Source: Closterium sp. Naga37s-1 (Eukaryota; Streptophyta; Zygnematophyceae; Desmidiales; Closteriaceae). From it: DNA of 64,000 bases. The notes under the pieces are model-generated. The model was not told where the DNA came from and did not search any database. It saw nothing but the letters and a program-made list of their open reading frames with translations. This document shows positions 34,328 to 46,212 of this stretch, one piece after another (the first letter of the stretch is position 1; every line of letters starts with the position of its first letter). Where the stretch lies: assembly GCA_947471745.1 (NCBI GenBank), contig CANJKZ010000538.1:62001-126000 (forward strand), given 5' to 3'. The translations under genes and the position numbers were made by a program.

Positions 34328-35400
34328 CTAATGGATTACGGAACCTGAGCTCTGAGCCAAGACAAATTAGTAACTGGCTTGGCTTGGTACTTAGAACCTG
34401 TTGGTTCCCCTGTGTAGACTCTGAACCGCGTCGGCCACTGTCTCTCTGAAAATCCCTAGGAACACCGACGCAATGCTGAGCAAGAAGGGGAACCTCGAGA
34501 TTGGAAAGGGAAATCGGGATGGGGTGGATGAAGAATGGATGAGAGGATGCCGTGCCGTGATGACAGAATTGCTTGAAGCAAGCGCGAAAGCCTGCGTGCC
34601 TGTCAGTTCTGATTGCTGGGCAGAGAAATGGACGGGAATGTGGGACGAGAAACATTTTTGCCAGTGGACCGACTTTCAGACCGGTGCAGTCAAAGCTTCG
34701 TGCTTCAGTGGCCTGTGTCTTCCTCTTTTCTCAGTTACGACTGTGGATGTGATGCATTGTATAGTGTATTATGTCCCCAAAAAAAAAAAAAAAAAAAAAA
34801 AAAACTTCGTGCTTCTGCGAGTCAATCTTACCATCTCAAAGGAATCAAAGCATGGTTCACCCTGACATTCAGGCACCAGAATCTTCCACTGCTCCGTGCC
34901 CTCAACAACCGACAAAGTGCTCTGTACTTGGCCATTCTGGGCTGAACTGACTGTTTTGCCCAGAAAACAAATACCAGCCCCAAAGAAAACATATCCTTTG
35001 GTCAGGTCACCCGCGACGCGAGTTTGCTAGGCTGAAATTGAAGACCAAATCGCCAGTAGAATCCACAACTTCAGGACGCTTTGCAAAGAGGAGGCCACGT
35101 GTAGTCGCGATTTGCTCACACGTTCCTGACCACGAAAGTCATGTGCTTAGCTGGAGGGGACGCTGGGGATGGGCCTTGAGGATATATGCGGGACCCGCTA
35201 CTTTCTATTAAGAGTTATAATAATCAAAATATACACTTCTCACAGCATAGACATGGAAAATACATTCCTAGAAACACTCTCCCATGCTTCTGACAACATC
35301 TGCCACTGACACTGCCAAAACTCATAACATGACGTCAACCCCAAGCACATGGTCGAGGAGTTACCGTTGACGCTTTCGGGCCACGCATAAGCATCCGTCC
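34328..35400. other. Shared upstream region of ABC1K8 (-) and CCR4-like (+)
   Basis: A head-to-head spacer of about 1.07 kb, probably holding both promoters. It contains a run of about 26 A at 34779-34804. No gene is recognised. Confidence 0.5.
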
Positions 35401-38400
35401 ATGATCACCATTCCTCGCTCCGGATATCCAGCGCTGAAAGCCGCTGCGACTATCCAGTACCTGCGACACGATGCTCTCTTAACCGCACATTCCGTGTCCC
35501 GCGTCGCACCCGCAGTTACCATTAGTCGCCTGTCGCTACTCATCACCCCGCGCGGCTCGAAGCGGCTCTTTTTCAGCAGCTCCCGCGTTGCCAGAAGCTG
35601 TCCAGATTTCCGTCTCTCCTCCTCTCGGCTTGCTTATTCTCATCTGGCTTGTTTGTTCCCGAAATTCACACCCTTTTCCTCAACGCCGCCTGAAGTTAGT
35701 ATCTTCAGTGCTAGTAGCGCTTCGCGAATTGAGGTTCTTCGACACAGGTTGTTTAGTCGGCGCGCAGGCCGCTGTGCGGACATGGGTTATGAGAACAGCA
35801 GCCCTGGGATCCCGGGAAAACCGCCAGGAGGTGCGGAGGCGGTGGATCGAAGTCGAGCCGGATCAGGAATCGGAATTGAATCAACGGCTCCTCGTAGCTC
35901 GAACGAACTGGATCAACGGCTGGGGGTTCCCGCACGCGGGGAGTTTGCGGAAAACGGGGAAGCCACGGGGAAGTTCGAAGCTGGGAAGGGGAGGAAGGGG
36001 ACGAGGGTCGGGGAGCGGACAAGCGGGGGAGTGGGGAAGATGGGAGAGGGTGGAGGGGAAGAGGGAGGTGAGGGGAGAAAGGGAGAGAAATTTAGGCGAG
36101 TGAAGGAGAGGGGAAATCGGGAAAAGGCTGAAAAGGGGACAAATGGGGGGAAGCGCGGGGAACGGGGGGGGGGACACGGAGGCGGAGACGGAGGCGGAGA
36201 CGGAGGCGGAGGCGAAGGAGCAACATTGATGATTCCGGAGTTTCAGGCTGTCGGTGGGGAATCAAGGGCAATGGGGAAGGAGGGTGAGTGAGTACATGAG
36301 CGGATAGTGATGCGTTGGTTGGAGAATGCTTTGCTTTTTATTGGTTGAGCGGGATTTGGGGTTTTAAGAACTCTTACAAGTGACTCCAATACAACTGGGG
36401 ATTGGGTTTCGATGAGGAGGGATGCATGGCGATTATGGGTCATACAGTTGGGAGGAAGACGGATGGATGGGTCACCGGCAGAAAAGATTCGACGAATTGA
36501 TGGGTCGTTGTATTCTAAATGCATCTTCATTGTATTTCTCTTCTTCCCTTCGCGTTCCTTCCCTTTCCATTCTGTCCCTTCCTGTCCTTCGTCCCTCCCC
36601 ACTTCTCTCCCTCGCCTCGCTCCCGTTATTGCTCCCTTCGGCAGGCCTGTCACTTCGTGTCGTTTCCTACAATATCCTGGCGCAGGCATGTGGTGTGAGG
36701 GGGTGTGGTGTGGTGTCGTGTGGTATATTGTGGTGTGGAGTGGTGTGATGTGGTGGTGTGAATGTGCATATGAAGTCCATGTCGTGTCATGTCATGTCAT
36801 GTAAATGTGGACGTGCTTTTCATGTCCGTGTGCATGTGCATTTTTATTTGCATGCCACGTCTTGCACATGTGTGTGATCATCATGTGTTCATGTCAAATC
36901 CATGACAATGTGCAGTGCATAAGCCGTCTCACATGTACAACATGTACACAACTCACTCTCTCGCAGGCATACGTCAAGAGTGAGCTTTTCCCCCACTCAC
37001 CGCCACAGAGCCTCAGGTACTGTTGTTTTGTGCCGCAACACATTGCCTTCCTTGCTTCCCCGAATCCTTACCATCCTCTTCTTCCCATCTTGTTCTTGCT
37101 TGTTATGTTAACGGGAGGGACCATCCTCCTACTTCGAAGTGTCCAATAACCAGCACGCAACACATTCCTCCTGTGATGCAATCATTTCTCATCTCTTCTC
37201 CATTATTTTTCTTCCTACCTCACACTGACATCCTCACACTGACATCCTCACACTGACATCCTCACACTGACATCCTCACACTGACATCCTCACACTGACA
37301 TCCTCACACTGACATCCTCACACTGACATCCTCACACTGACATCCTCACACTGACATCCTCACACTGACATCCTCACACTGACATCCAGCCATCTCCCGC
37401 TCCAGAGTACGAATCCACTCTAGGCTTCTCGCTCACGTACTTATCTCCGCATCTCCCAGCACCCTCTTCCCCTCTCCCCCGCTTTCCCCCTCTCCCCTTC
37501 TCCCCCAACCTACCAACCCCCCCCCTCTCACGCCCCTTGCCACCACCAGGCAGAGGAATCGGTTCAAGGCGCTTCTCACGCTGCTGCCCGCTCTCTCTGC
37601 CGACTTCCTCTGCGTTCAGGTGCTGTTACCACACAGGCTATGAAGGTAACACAGGTGCTGGTAACCACAGGTGCTGGTAACCACGGGTGCTGGTAACCAC
37701 AGGTGCTGGTAACCACAGGTGTTGGTAACCACGGGTGCTGGTAACCACAGGTGCTGGTAACCACAGGTGCTGGTAACCACAGGTGCTGGTAACCACAGGT
37801 GCTGGTAACCACGGGTGCTGGTAACCACAGGTGCTGGTAACCACGGGTGCTGGTAACCACAGGTGCTGGTAACCACAGGTGTTGGTAACCAGGTGCTGGT
37901 AACCACAGGTGCTGGTAACCACAGGTGCTGGTAACCACAGGTGCTGGTAACCACAGGTGCTGGTAACAGGCTGGTTGAAAGACGTCTCAAAACCCCCCCT
38001 ACCCCTCTCTGCATTCAAGAGATGGATGAGTACAAGAGCATGTATCGCCATCCCATGGCAGCAGCAGGATGCTTCTCAGAATTCTCAAAAGCAGTTCCCT
38101 TCTTCCTCCCTTCCCGTCTTCCCTTTTTCCCTTCTTCCTACCTTCTCTTCCTCCTCCCTTCCCTTCTTTCCCCCTCTCTCCCCTCCCAGGAGATGGACGA
38201 GTACGAGGGCGAGTATCACCAGCCCATGGCAGCAGCAACAGGCTGCGTTTGAGACAACTCAAAAGGGCCTCCCCTGCCCACGAATCCTCTCTCTCTCCCT
38301 CTCCCCTGCTTGCTGTTCCCCCAGGAGATGGACGAGTACGAGGGCGTGTATCGCCAGCCCATGGCGGCAGCGGGGTGGGAGAGCGTTTACGTGAAGAGAC

Positions 38401-40579
38401 CGGGCAAAAAGAGGGATGGAAGCGGTATCTTTTACAGATCTAGCAGGTGAGCTTAGGCTGTGTTAAAACTACAAAAGTGGCAGTCAAAATGGCAGCTCTA
38501 AAAGATGAGGAGGAGGCATTTATGGGAGATGACTCGAAACTGAGGCAGTGGGATAAAAGCGAGTGCTGTGGCTTCGAGAGATGCGGGTGCAGCAGCGTTT
38601 TTCTGGTTTGTTTCCCCATTGGGTTTTCCTCCCTGTCCATGAGCTGTTGTGTTTCTGGTTCTTGAAGGAAAAAAGCATCTTCTTATGGTTCCTCCAACTT
38701 GTTTTTTCCCAGATTTCGCCTGCTTCGCTCGCAGCCGATCCACTTCAACGACCTCGTTCCGCCAAACCAACCAGTGCACCTAGAGCAACCGGCCCAGCCA
38801 GGCCAAGAAGTCGCTCCTAGTCCTTACTCGTCCGAAGAATCCCGGGGTTTATCCGCCTCGCATGTGTCGGAGGCGACTCAAACACAGAGTGCCGGTCCCG
38901 ACTCGTCAGAATCGCGTGACCTGTGTGACCCCCGTGTTCGCTTCAAGCGCGACTGTGTCGCCATTGTTGCGGCGTTCCAAGAAAGAGCGAGTGAAGAAAA
39001 GGAAGGAGAAGAGGCAGAGGATGGGGAGAGCATGGCGGGAGGGGAGGTGGTAAGGGAAGGGATAGGAGGAAGAGGAGGAGAGAGAGGGCAGCAGGGAGAG
39101 GGGCGAGTGGTGGTGGTGGCATCATCTCACATCTTCTGGTCAGTTTCAGTTTCAATGTCTTTTCAAAATTTCTCGAGAACCAATAACTGGGATCATTTCA
39201 CATCTTCTTGTTGGTTGCTTTTGCTTGTTGAGAACCAATAACTGGGAACCAAGGATTGCCTCGTCATCACGTGGTAGTTGTTCTTCAGTCACCCACATAT
39301 GTTTCACCACATCGTACCGCATCGTACCACATCGTACCACACCATAGCATGCCTTACCACGATACCATACCATACCATACCATACCATACCACACCATAC
39401 ACATCATGTACCATCCACCATCCCACACCCCTCCAGGGACCCAGCATGTGCAGACGTGAAATTGGCTCAAGCACACTACCTGCTGCAGCAAGTGGCGCAG
39501 TTCCGATCCTCTATAGTCACCTCCGGGCACAGTCACACATCTTCTAGTGTCACAAACGCAGCAGGCAGCACACCAGTTACCATCATTTGCGGCGATTTCA
39601 ACTCCCTTCCGGGTGACCCCGTAAGTTCAAGTCCCGGCCCCTCTATATAATCCAGTTGCAGGGAATCTGATTCGCTATGATCACACCTTGCCTCAGTCAC
39701 CCGATATTGTCTACACATGAGGATTCCCCAAATTTACTGTTACTAACTACACATCCTGGCGTTTCGCAATAGCTAACCGGATGCTACATGCTAAGTCGAT
39801 TTTTTATGTGCCTAAAAAAAACAGGATGCTACATACTCCAATCCTCTCACCTTCCTTCTCGCCGTCCTAATGACCCCCCATCTCAGGTGTATAAGTACCT
39901 AACATCAGGCCAGGTGGTTCCAGCAACACAAGCAACAGCACCAGAAGCAACAGCACCAGAAGCAACTGCACCAGAAGCAACAGCACCAGAAGCAACAGCA
40001 CCAGAAGCAACAGCACCACAGGCAGCAGCAGCATCAGCACCAGCGCGAGAAGGACCAGCAACAGACGCACCTGCATTTCCAATCCCACCCATACCACTGG
40101 CAAGCCTTAATGCTACAGCTGGCAGCATTCTGTTGGCTGCTGAACCAGGTCCTGCCACAGCAGCAGAAGTTGCCGCCACAGCAGCAGCAGCAGTATCAGC
40201 TGTGGTAGCGACGTCGGGAGTAGCAGCAGGAGAGGCTGGAGGAGTTGCAACAGCAGAAGCACGGGCAGTGGGATGCGACGGCAAGAATCAGGTGGATGGT
40301 GCCTCGGTCCATAAGACAATGAATACTAAGAGTAACAATAACAGGATGGAAGATGTGGTTGTGGGGCAAGCTGGGCAAGAGCCGGAGTTAACAACGTTCA
40401 ATCCACCATTTTCTGGAACAATTGATTATGTGCTGATATCAAAGGATGCAGTGCCATTTTCAGTTATGTCTACCCTATGGCTCCCAGGCAGGGAAGATGC
40501 TAGGCTTGGGAAGGGCCTTCCGAATTTCCATTTCCCGAGCGATCACCTTCCGATTGGTGGGGACATTATATTTGAATAG
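35401..40579 (+). CDS. CCR4-homolog-4 / hesperin-like poly(A) deadenylase
   Basis: Eight exons join in phase: 35401-36283, 36645-36685, 36967-37016, 37550-37619, 38325-38446, 38713-39138, 39437-39620 and 39887-40579 (about 822 residues). The exonuclease-endonuclease-phosphatase fold is clear: RVVSYNILAQ, AYVKSELFPHSPP, ADFLCVQ joined to EMDEY (catalytic Glu at the exon start), KRPGKKRDGSGIFY, PIHFNDLV, DPRVRFKRDC, ADVKLAQAHYLLQQ, ICGDFNSLPGDP and the terminal SDHLPI. The closest family known to me is plant CCR4 homolog 4, a Mg-dependent deadenylase acting on mRNA tails. Unusual features are a long Gly/Lys-rich N-terminal extension (about 290 residues) and a low-complexity Ala/Thr/Pro insertion in the last exon. 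An ATG near residue 127 is an alternative start. Exon 2 seems to use a GC donor. Confidence 0.87.
37220..37390. repeat. 14-bp intronic minisatellite, about 12 copies
   Basis: Units of TCACACTGACATCC repeat almost perfectly in intron 3 of the CCR4-like gene. Confidence 0.93.
37620..37975 (+). repeat. 16-bp minisatellite starting at a 5' splice site, about 20 copies
   Basis: Exon 4 ends CAG followed by GTGCTG. The array is built of GGTGCTGGTAACCACA units, so almost every unit presents CAG-GTGCTGG, a copy of the true donor. Confidence 0.92.
38015..38265 (+). repeat. Two extra copies of CCR4-like exon 5 acceptor side
   Basis: The sequence coding MDEYKSMYRHPMAA or MDEYEGEYHQPMAA recurs at about 38020 and 38192 before the complete exon at 38325. 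Junction palindromes CTCAGAATTCTCAAAA (about 38074) and TTTGAGACAACTCAAAA (about 38249) lie between successive copies. Confidence 0.88.
39180..39265 (+). repeat. Partial duplication after CCR4-like exon 6
   Basis: A GAGAACCAATAACTGGGA segment with neighbouring CACATCTTCT sequence is repeated about 55 bp apart just after the exon 6 donor. Confidence 0.7.
39915..40025 (+). repeat. 15-bp coding repeat (Ala-Thr-Ala-Pro-Glu)
   Basis: About six in-frame units of CAGCACCAGAAGCAA in the last exon of the CCR4-like gene make a flexible ATAPE insertion. Confidence 0.9.
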
Positions 40580-41353
40580 AAATGTCTTCTGGAATAATGT
40601 CTATTCTGTTAAGCTTGTAGTGTAACCATTATAAGTGGTTAATCTGAAGATATTCTAGTGTTGATATTTGCAGTGTCAGAAGCAACCGTCTTCAGAAAAT
40701 AAGCTGCTTATTCGTAGAAACTTTAGTGTACCTTTCTTGCAAGACGCGTATCGAAGCGCGTCGCGAAAAGAAGCGCGGGAAAAATGTTGGTATCCTTATC
40801 CACACGGAGTATTTAGACGGCTTTATGATCAGCACAGCAACAGCAGCAGCAAGTATGCATCTTTCGTTCGTCTTTGTTCAGGGAGCCTGGAGTGTCAGTG
40901 GGTTATATCTAGCCCAAGTAGACCAGCTGTTGTGGAAAGAGCTGGTCAGGAGGCTAACGAACGTCCAGGAGAATTCCTGACGTTTAAAATTTGTTTCAAA
41001 CGTTCAGCGTGATTTAGTGGGCTAAGGGCCTGTGCTCGTCGCATTCGTTCAGGTCCTAAACGTTGAATTCCCACTTATTCTCACGTGGTGGCGAAGAAAA
41101 GGCTTCATGAGTATCACGCTCACCTCAGAATGACACACAATTTCATTATCATTCGTTTTCTCTTATAACATTCCGAACCATCCTCGCGAGAAGCATTCTT
41201 TCCCGATAGCGTCGGCGCTGGAATATTCTCATCCGGATATACCCGCAGCTAGGACGCATTGACGAGTTAGTCTACTCCTCTTGTCCTTTGAGGCGCCTCA
41301 ATAACAGATTTAGGACGAATTGACGGGTCAGTCTCCTCCTCTCCTCCTCAGTC
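40580..41353. other. Intergenic: CCR4-like 3' flank and DUF819 upstream
   Basis: No gene is seen. Just before the DUF819 ATG, a block with TTGACGAGTTAGTCTACTCC is duplicated as TTGACGGGTCAGTCTCCTCC about 65 bp later. TTTGAGGCGCCTCAA lies between the two (about 41288). Confidence 0.6.
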
Positions 41354-44300
41354 ATGCCATTCCGGTCTGTAGCAGCAGCGGCGCCGTTTCACCAGGCTGC
41401 CGCCACAGCCGCCGCCGCTACATCCGCTGCCGCTACATGCTCTAGCAGAGAGGATTTTACCCGCAGACGGACATGCTGTAGCAGAGGAGGTTTGATATTT
41501 AGCCGAAGCATTGACAGCCTTGGCTGTAGCAGAAGCATTCACAGTCTAGATGCGACCGGCTGTAGCAGAGCGCGTGATGGGAGCCGCCGTGCCAGCAGCC
41601 TGGCTGCCGAGACGGCCGACGGTTGTAGCATTGGGGACTCCAGGAAACCACGTGCCGCCGCCCACGAGTCGGTTCGGACGACCAGGCGCGGCTGTAGCAT
41701 TGCGGCTTACAGGAAGCCATGTGCCGGCCACGTGGCGGTTGGGAATGGGACGACCAGCGGCTGTAGCGCAGCTGCTACAGCCGTAGGGGCGGATTCGTTG
41801 GGCGTGCTGATCGCGATTGCATGCGGCACGGCTGTAGCAGGCGCTGCCATGCCGGCTCATGCTGCTACAGCTGTAGCTGCTGCCACTGGTGCTGCTACAA
41901 CTGTCTCTGCTACGGCCGCTGCCACTGGTGCTGTTGCAGCTACAGCCGTCGCTGCAGCGGGCGGCGGGCTGTCAGAAGGAGCTGTGTGGGCGGTGCTGTG
42001 CGCGTGCGCTGCTGGCGCCCAGGTGACTATAACGAGCGTGTTCAACTCACATCGTGATTTCTATTCTCTCACCGTGACTACTAAATCCCAAGTCAATAAT
42101 CACCCGCTCTTCCCTCCTCTCCCTCCTCCCCCTTTCCCCCACCATCTAACTCCGAGCAGCGCCTCAGAATACGAGCAGCGGCGACTTCGGTTCTCAAATT
42201 CACGCCGTTCACTTGCTCTCTCTCTCTCCCTCTTTTCTCAAAAGTTACTTCCTCTGCCCCATTCTGCCCCTCAGAATCAAATCAGTGCTCACGGTCATGC
42301 TGTGTGCTCTCTCGTCTCTTTCTTCACTGTGTGCTCCCTGTGTTTCCCCCATCCACCCCCCTCCCCCCCCTACTCCCCTCAGCTCCTGGAGCAGCGCACG
42401 TCGTGGGGTCAGCAGGTGCCATCGGTGCTCCTAGCCATGCTGTGTCCGCACTGGCTTCTGATCCGAGGTCCCTCGTCTCCCCTTTTCCGCCTTCCCATTC
42501 CCCCCATCCTCGAACCCCCACCCTCGCAGCTGCTAGAGCAGCGCACGTCGTGGGGTCAGCAGGTGTCCTCGGTGCTTCTAGCCATGCTAGCAGCGGCCGT
42601 GCTCGCGTCCCTCTCTGTGCTGCCCACCGCCTCTCCCGTCTATGATTTCGTGAGTGACCCGCGAAAATATCAGAAAAGTGAGCGTGGCTGTGTGGGTTGA
42701 TTCAGAGCCGGGTGTCCTTTTTTTTTTTCGTTGAGTTCACGAATTTGTGAGTTATTCCCTTTCTTCCTGTGCCTGCCAATCAGGTGTGGACACGTGTCAT
42801 GCCCATGGCAGTGGCGCTGGTGCTGTTAGAGACAGATGTGACGTCAGCATTCACACAGTCAGGTGAGGCATACGTCATCCCATCCCATGCCTATGCTCTG
42901 CAGTACCATGCAAGTGGCTTATCATTATTCAGTTCCATCAGATCATATGTCAATGCCATGTTATGCCATGCCATGCCATGTCATGCCATACCATGCTGTT
43001 CCGTTTTCCTCCCTCGCCTTATCGCATGACATACGGCTTCCCTCCCCCTCTCTCCTCTCCCCACTTCCCCTGCCTTCCCCTCCAATCAGGTCCTGGCCTG
43101 CTAGCTTTCATGCTGGGTGCAGCAGGCACGATTGCAGGGACACTTGTCGGCTTCTCATTGGCCGGCCCTTCCCTGGGCGTGGAGGGCTGGAAGGTGGCGG
43201 CGTGCTTCTGTGCGACGTACATCGGAGGGAGCGTTAACTACGCTGCCACTGCTAAGGTGCGGTGAATAGGAAGGGGAAGAGAGAGAAACACTAAGAGTGT
43301 GAAGTGAAAGGTCCAAAGGTGTGGATTGGAAGGTGGCGGCTTGCCTCTGTGCGACGTACATTGGGTGGAGCGTGAATTATGCTGCCACTGCTAAGGTAGA
43401 GATAGAGGGAGGAGTGAGCGCAGGGAGCAGAGAGTCAGAAAAGGGAGTGGAGTGGAGAGTGAACTGAACAGTAGATGTTTGTCTTCTGTGCGACGTACAT
43501 GGGAGGGAGCGTGAGCGTCGGAGGGAGGGAGGGAGCGTGTCAATTCACCTATGCTGCCACTGCTAAGGTGAATTGACGAGGAAGGAAGCGACAAATGGAG
43601 AAGAGAGTTGAGCTCAGTCATTAATATAATGAACTCAACTCTCTTCTAATGCATGTGATGGTACGACCTCCTGGAGAATCTGCTCATCCCCGCCTTCTGA
43701 GGCACCTCAAAAGGCGGTGGAAACATCCCAAGATAGTTTTTGAGAATTCTCAACAGCCATCTTGTCTCATATGTAGAATGGGTGTTTTTGAGACGTCTCA
43801 AAAATACCCTCTCTACACGTGGTTTTTGAGAATTCTCAACAGCCAACTTGTCTCATATGGCGATGGAGAACCTCCTCATCGCCACCTACTCTCCCTACTC
43901 TCTCTCCCTCTCCCTGGCTCTCCTCTCTCTTCTCTCCTGTACGCACATCCCCAGGCTCTAGGCATGGACATCACAGCAGGAGCAGCAGCAGCCAGCACGG
44001 GGGCAACCTTACTAACAGCAGGCATGGCGGTGGACAATCTCCTCATGACTGCTTACTTCTCGGTGCTTGCTGCTCTCCCTCGTCCCTCGATGCCCTTTCC
44101 TCACCGCCCCTCTGCGTTCTTTTCTTCGCCCAGGCGCTAGGCATGGACATCACAGCAGGAGCAGCAGCGGCCAGCACGGGAGCCAGTCTCCTCACAGCAG
44201 GCATGGCGGTCGACAACCTTCTCATGGCTGCATACTTCTCGGTGCTCGCTGCTCTCCCCGACTCCTGGCCCAAGCCGTGGGGTGGGGAGAGGTGGGGAGG

Positions 44301-46212
44301 GGTGAAGCTGGGAGGGCTGAAGCTGGGAGGAGATTCTGAGTCACAGAAAGGGCCAGATACAGGGCTTTCTGCTCCTCTCCTCCACTCCTCCCAGTCTCCC
44401 TCCTCTTCATCTTCCTCCTCTCCTTCCTCTTCCTCCGACACTTCCTCTTCCTCGTCCTTGCACTCTCCTGCTCCTCTGCCTTCTCCCTCCCCTCCCTCCT
44501 CCTCCTCATCCCTCACTCACTCGCCACCCCCGGCCCCCTCGGTAGAGTCCCTCACTCTCTCCATAGCCGCTGCCGCCTCCGCATGCGCGCTAGCAGACAA
44601 ACTTGCCGTCCACCTGCCGCCCGTGATGGCCTCGGCCCAGCTGGCGCTTGCCGCCGTGCTGGCCTCCCTCCTGTCGACTGTAGCAAACAGGCTGACAGGA
44701 AGTGGGGAGAAGAGAGAGACGGGAGAGGAGGGGGTGGAGGGAGAGGAGAGAGGTTCGCTGTTCACAGGAGCAGAGACGCTTGGAAACGCACTAATGCTGG
44801 TCTTCTTTGCAAATGTAAGCCCTGCTGCACGCCCATAACCGAGCAAGTTAATACTCACCCCTTTCCTTCATGGGCATCAATCAGCGTTTTCCAGGCACCC
44901 TTGAGATGTCCGAGGGCGATAGGATTTCGGGCTTTAAACTAGCACACGTGTTGGTGCTACCTAATTTGTCTTGACCAATTAACTATATTTTACCCTTTCT
45001 CTGGCAGATAGGAGCGTCGGCAAGTGTGTCTGAAGCCATGTCTGCTGGTGGTGGTCTGCTTGCATTCGTTGCAACTGTGTTAATGGTATGTCATGGCTGC
45101 TGCTCATTGGTGGTGGCTCCTGATAATTGTAGTTTGAAGGAGTCGTTTTTTCCCTCATGTTGCAATGCAAACCACAAGTTGCAATCTATTCCCTTATGTT
45201 GTTTCGTTCTCTGTTCTCTGTTTTCCCTCAGCCACTCGTAGGCATTTCCAAGCTCCTGATCTTTGCACCTTTTCCATTCCTTGCTGCACGATACGCCCGC
45301 CACATCAGGTTCACATTGTAGTCGTTCTTCTAGGGGGAAGACTCCTCAACATCCCACTTGATATTGTAAGTGCAGCATTGTTTTCCTTTTCCTTAGGCAA
45401 GCTTTTCTTAGCGCTGATGCTCTGGCTCCTCACTCTCTTTTTTTGTCCATCTAGTTCCCATACATAAACTGGCCGGAACAATGCAGAGTCGATAAAAAAC
45501 ACACTGTCACCGCATCACTAATGCTTTTACGTATAGTGATTTTCTATGCAGAAAAAAAAAGGGCGTTCTGTCCTGTTAATCTTCTCCTTCTGCCTCTCTG
45601 GTCCCTCGTTTCTTTCCTTCGCTAGCATCTCTTCCATCCATGACTGCTTCGAGATGCCCCATAACCTCCCTTATGTCGCGTCTCTCCTTCCTTCCCCACC
45701 CTCCTACCTCCCCCTCATCAGCTAATGGTAGCATCCAACGCCAATGTGGGCGGACCTGCCACGGCTGCTGCTATGGCCAGTGCTCGCAATTGGCCCCAAC
45801 TGGTGAGACCTGCTACAGTGCTTGAAGCTTTTGTGTTGAGCTTTGTTGAGCTTATAAACGTCTCAAAACCTGCAATGCCTTGGAAAGATGTGAGGTTTGA
45901 GACTGCTCAAACTCCCATTCAGAAAAAACGCAGTGCTTTTACAATTGGATGATCAAAGGTACATACGGTACGGTACCTCCAGTCAACTTAACCATCATTC
46001 CCTTTCGTTTCCTCACGTTCATGAGCTGTATGGACTGTCTCAGCCCAGAACACTCAACAATATTCCCTTGTTTATGATTCCTTGATTCTCAGGTGCGCCC
46101 TGCGGTGTTGCTTGGCACATTTGGCTACACCATCGGAACAGCCATTGCCTTTCTGCTCGGAATCAACGTGCTGCAGCCCATGGCAGCAGCTGCTCTCGCG
46201 AAAGTATTGTGA
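41354..46212 (+). CDS. DUF819 family integral membrane protein
   Basis: Nine exons join in phase: 41354-42022, 42530-42649, 42784-42862, 43090-43256, 44134-44814, 45008-45085, 45309-45365, 45722-45802 and 46093-46212 (about 683 residues). After a long Ala/Ser/Arg-rich N-terminus, the multi-pass DUF819 core is clear: SVLPTASPVYDFVWT, ALVLLETDVTSAF, LLAFMLGAAGTIAGT, ATYIGGSVNYAA, AGMAVDNLLMAAYF, then IGASASVSEAM, LMVASNANVGGPATA and VRPAVLLGTFGYTIGTAIAF. Plant members are predicted to be plastid membrane proteins of unknown substrate; bacterial relatives look like transporters. A Ser/Pro/acidic loop of about 110 residues is inserted in exon 5. Family membership is solid; function is not known. 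Confidence 0.87.
42365..42450 (+). repeat. Extra copy of DUF819 exon 2 acceptor side
   Basis: CAG followed by the sequence coding LLEQRTSWGQQVPSVLLAML precedes the complete copy at 42530. Confidence 0.85.
43320..43580 (+). repeat. Two extra copies of DUF819 exon 4 donor end
   Basis: The end of exon 4 (WKVAACFCATYIGGSVNYAA plus AAG-GT) is repeated at about 43325-43398. A more rearranged copy lies at about 43475-43570, inside the intron. Confidence 0.85.
43645..43865. repeat. Cluster of four CTCAAAA palindromes between repeats
   Basis: Palindromes with cores GCAC (about 43698), AATT (43738), ACGT (43789) and AATT (43822) lie within about 140 bp. The two AATT copies share the following CAACAGCCA..TTGTCTCATA sequence. 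Confidence 0.88.
43950..44080 (+). repeat. Extra copy of DUF819 exon 5 acceptor side
   Basis: LGMDITAGAAAAST and MAVDNLLM are repeated with a CAG acceptor. The second copy (44134) reads on in frame. Confidence 0.88.

Noticed and set aside
34473..34865. 130-codon plus-strand frame
   Set aside because: It runs through a poly-A tract to give polylysine, has no recognisable domain and lies in the shared promoter region.
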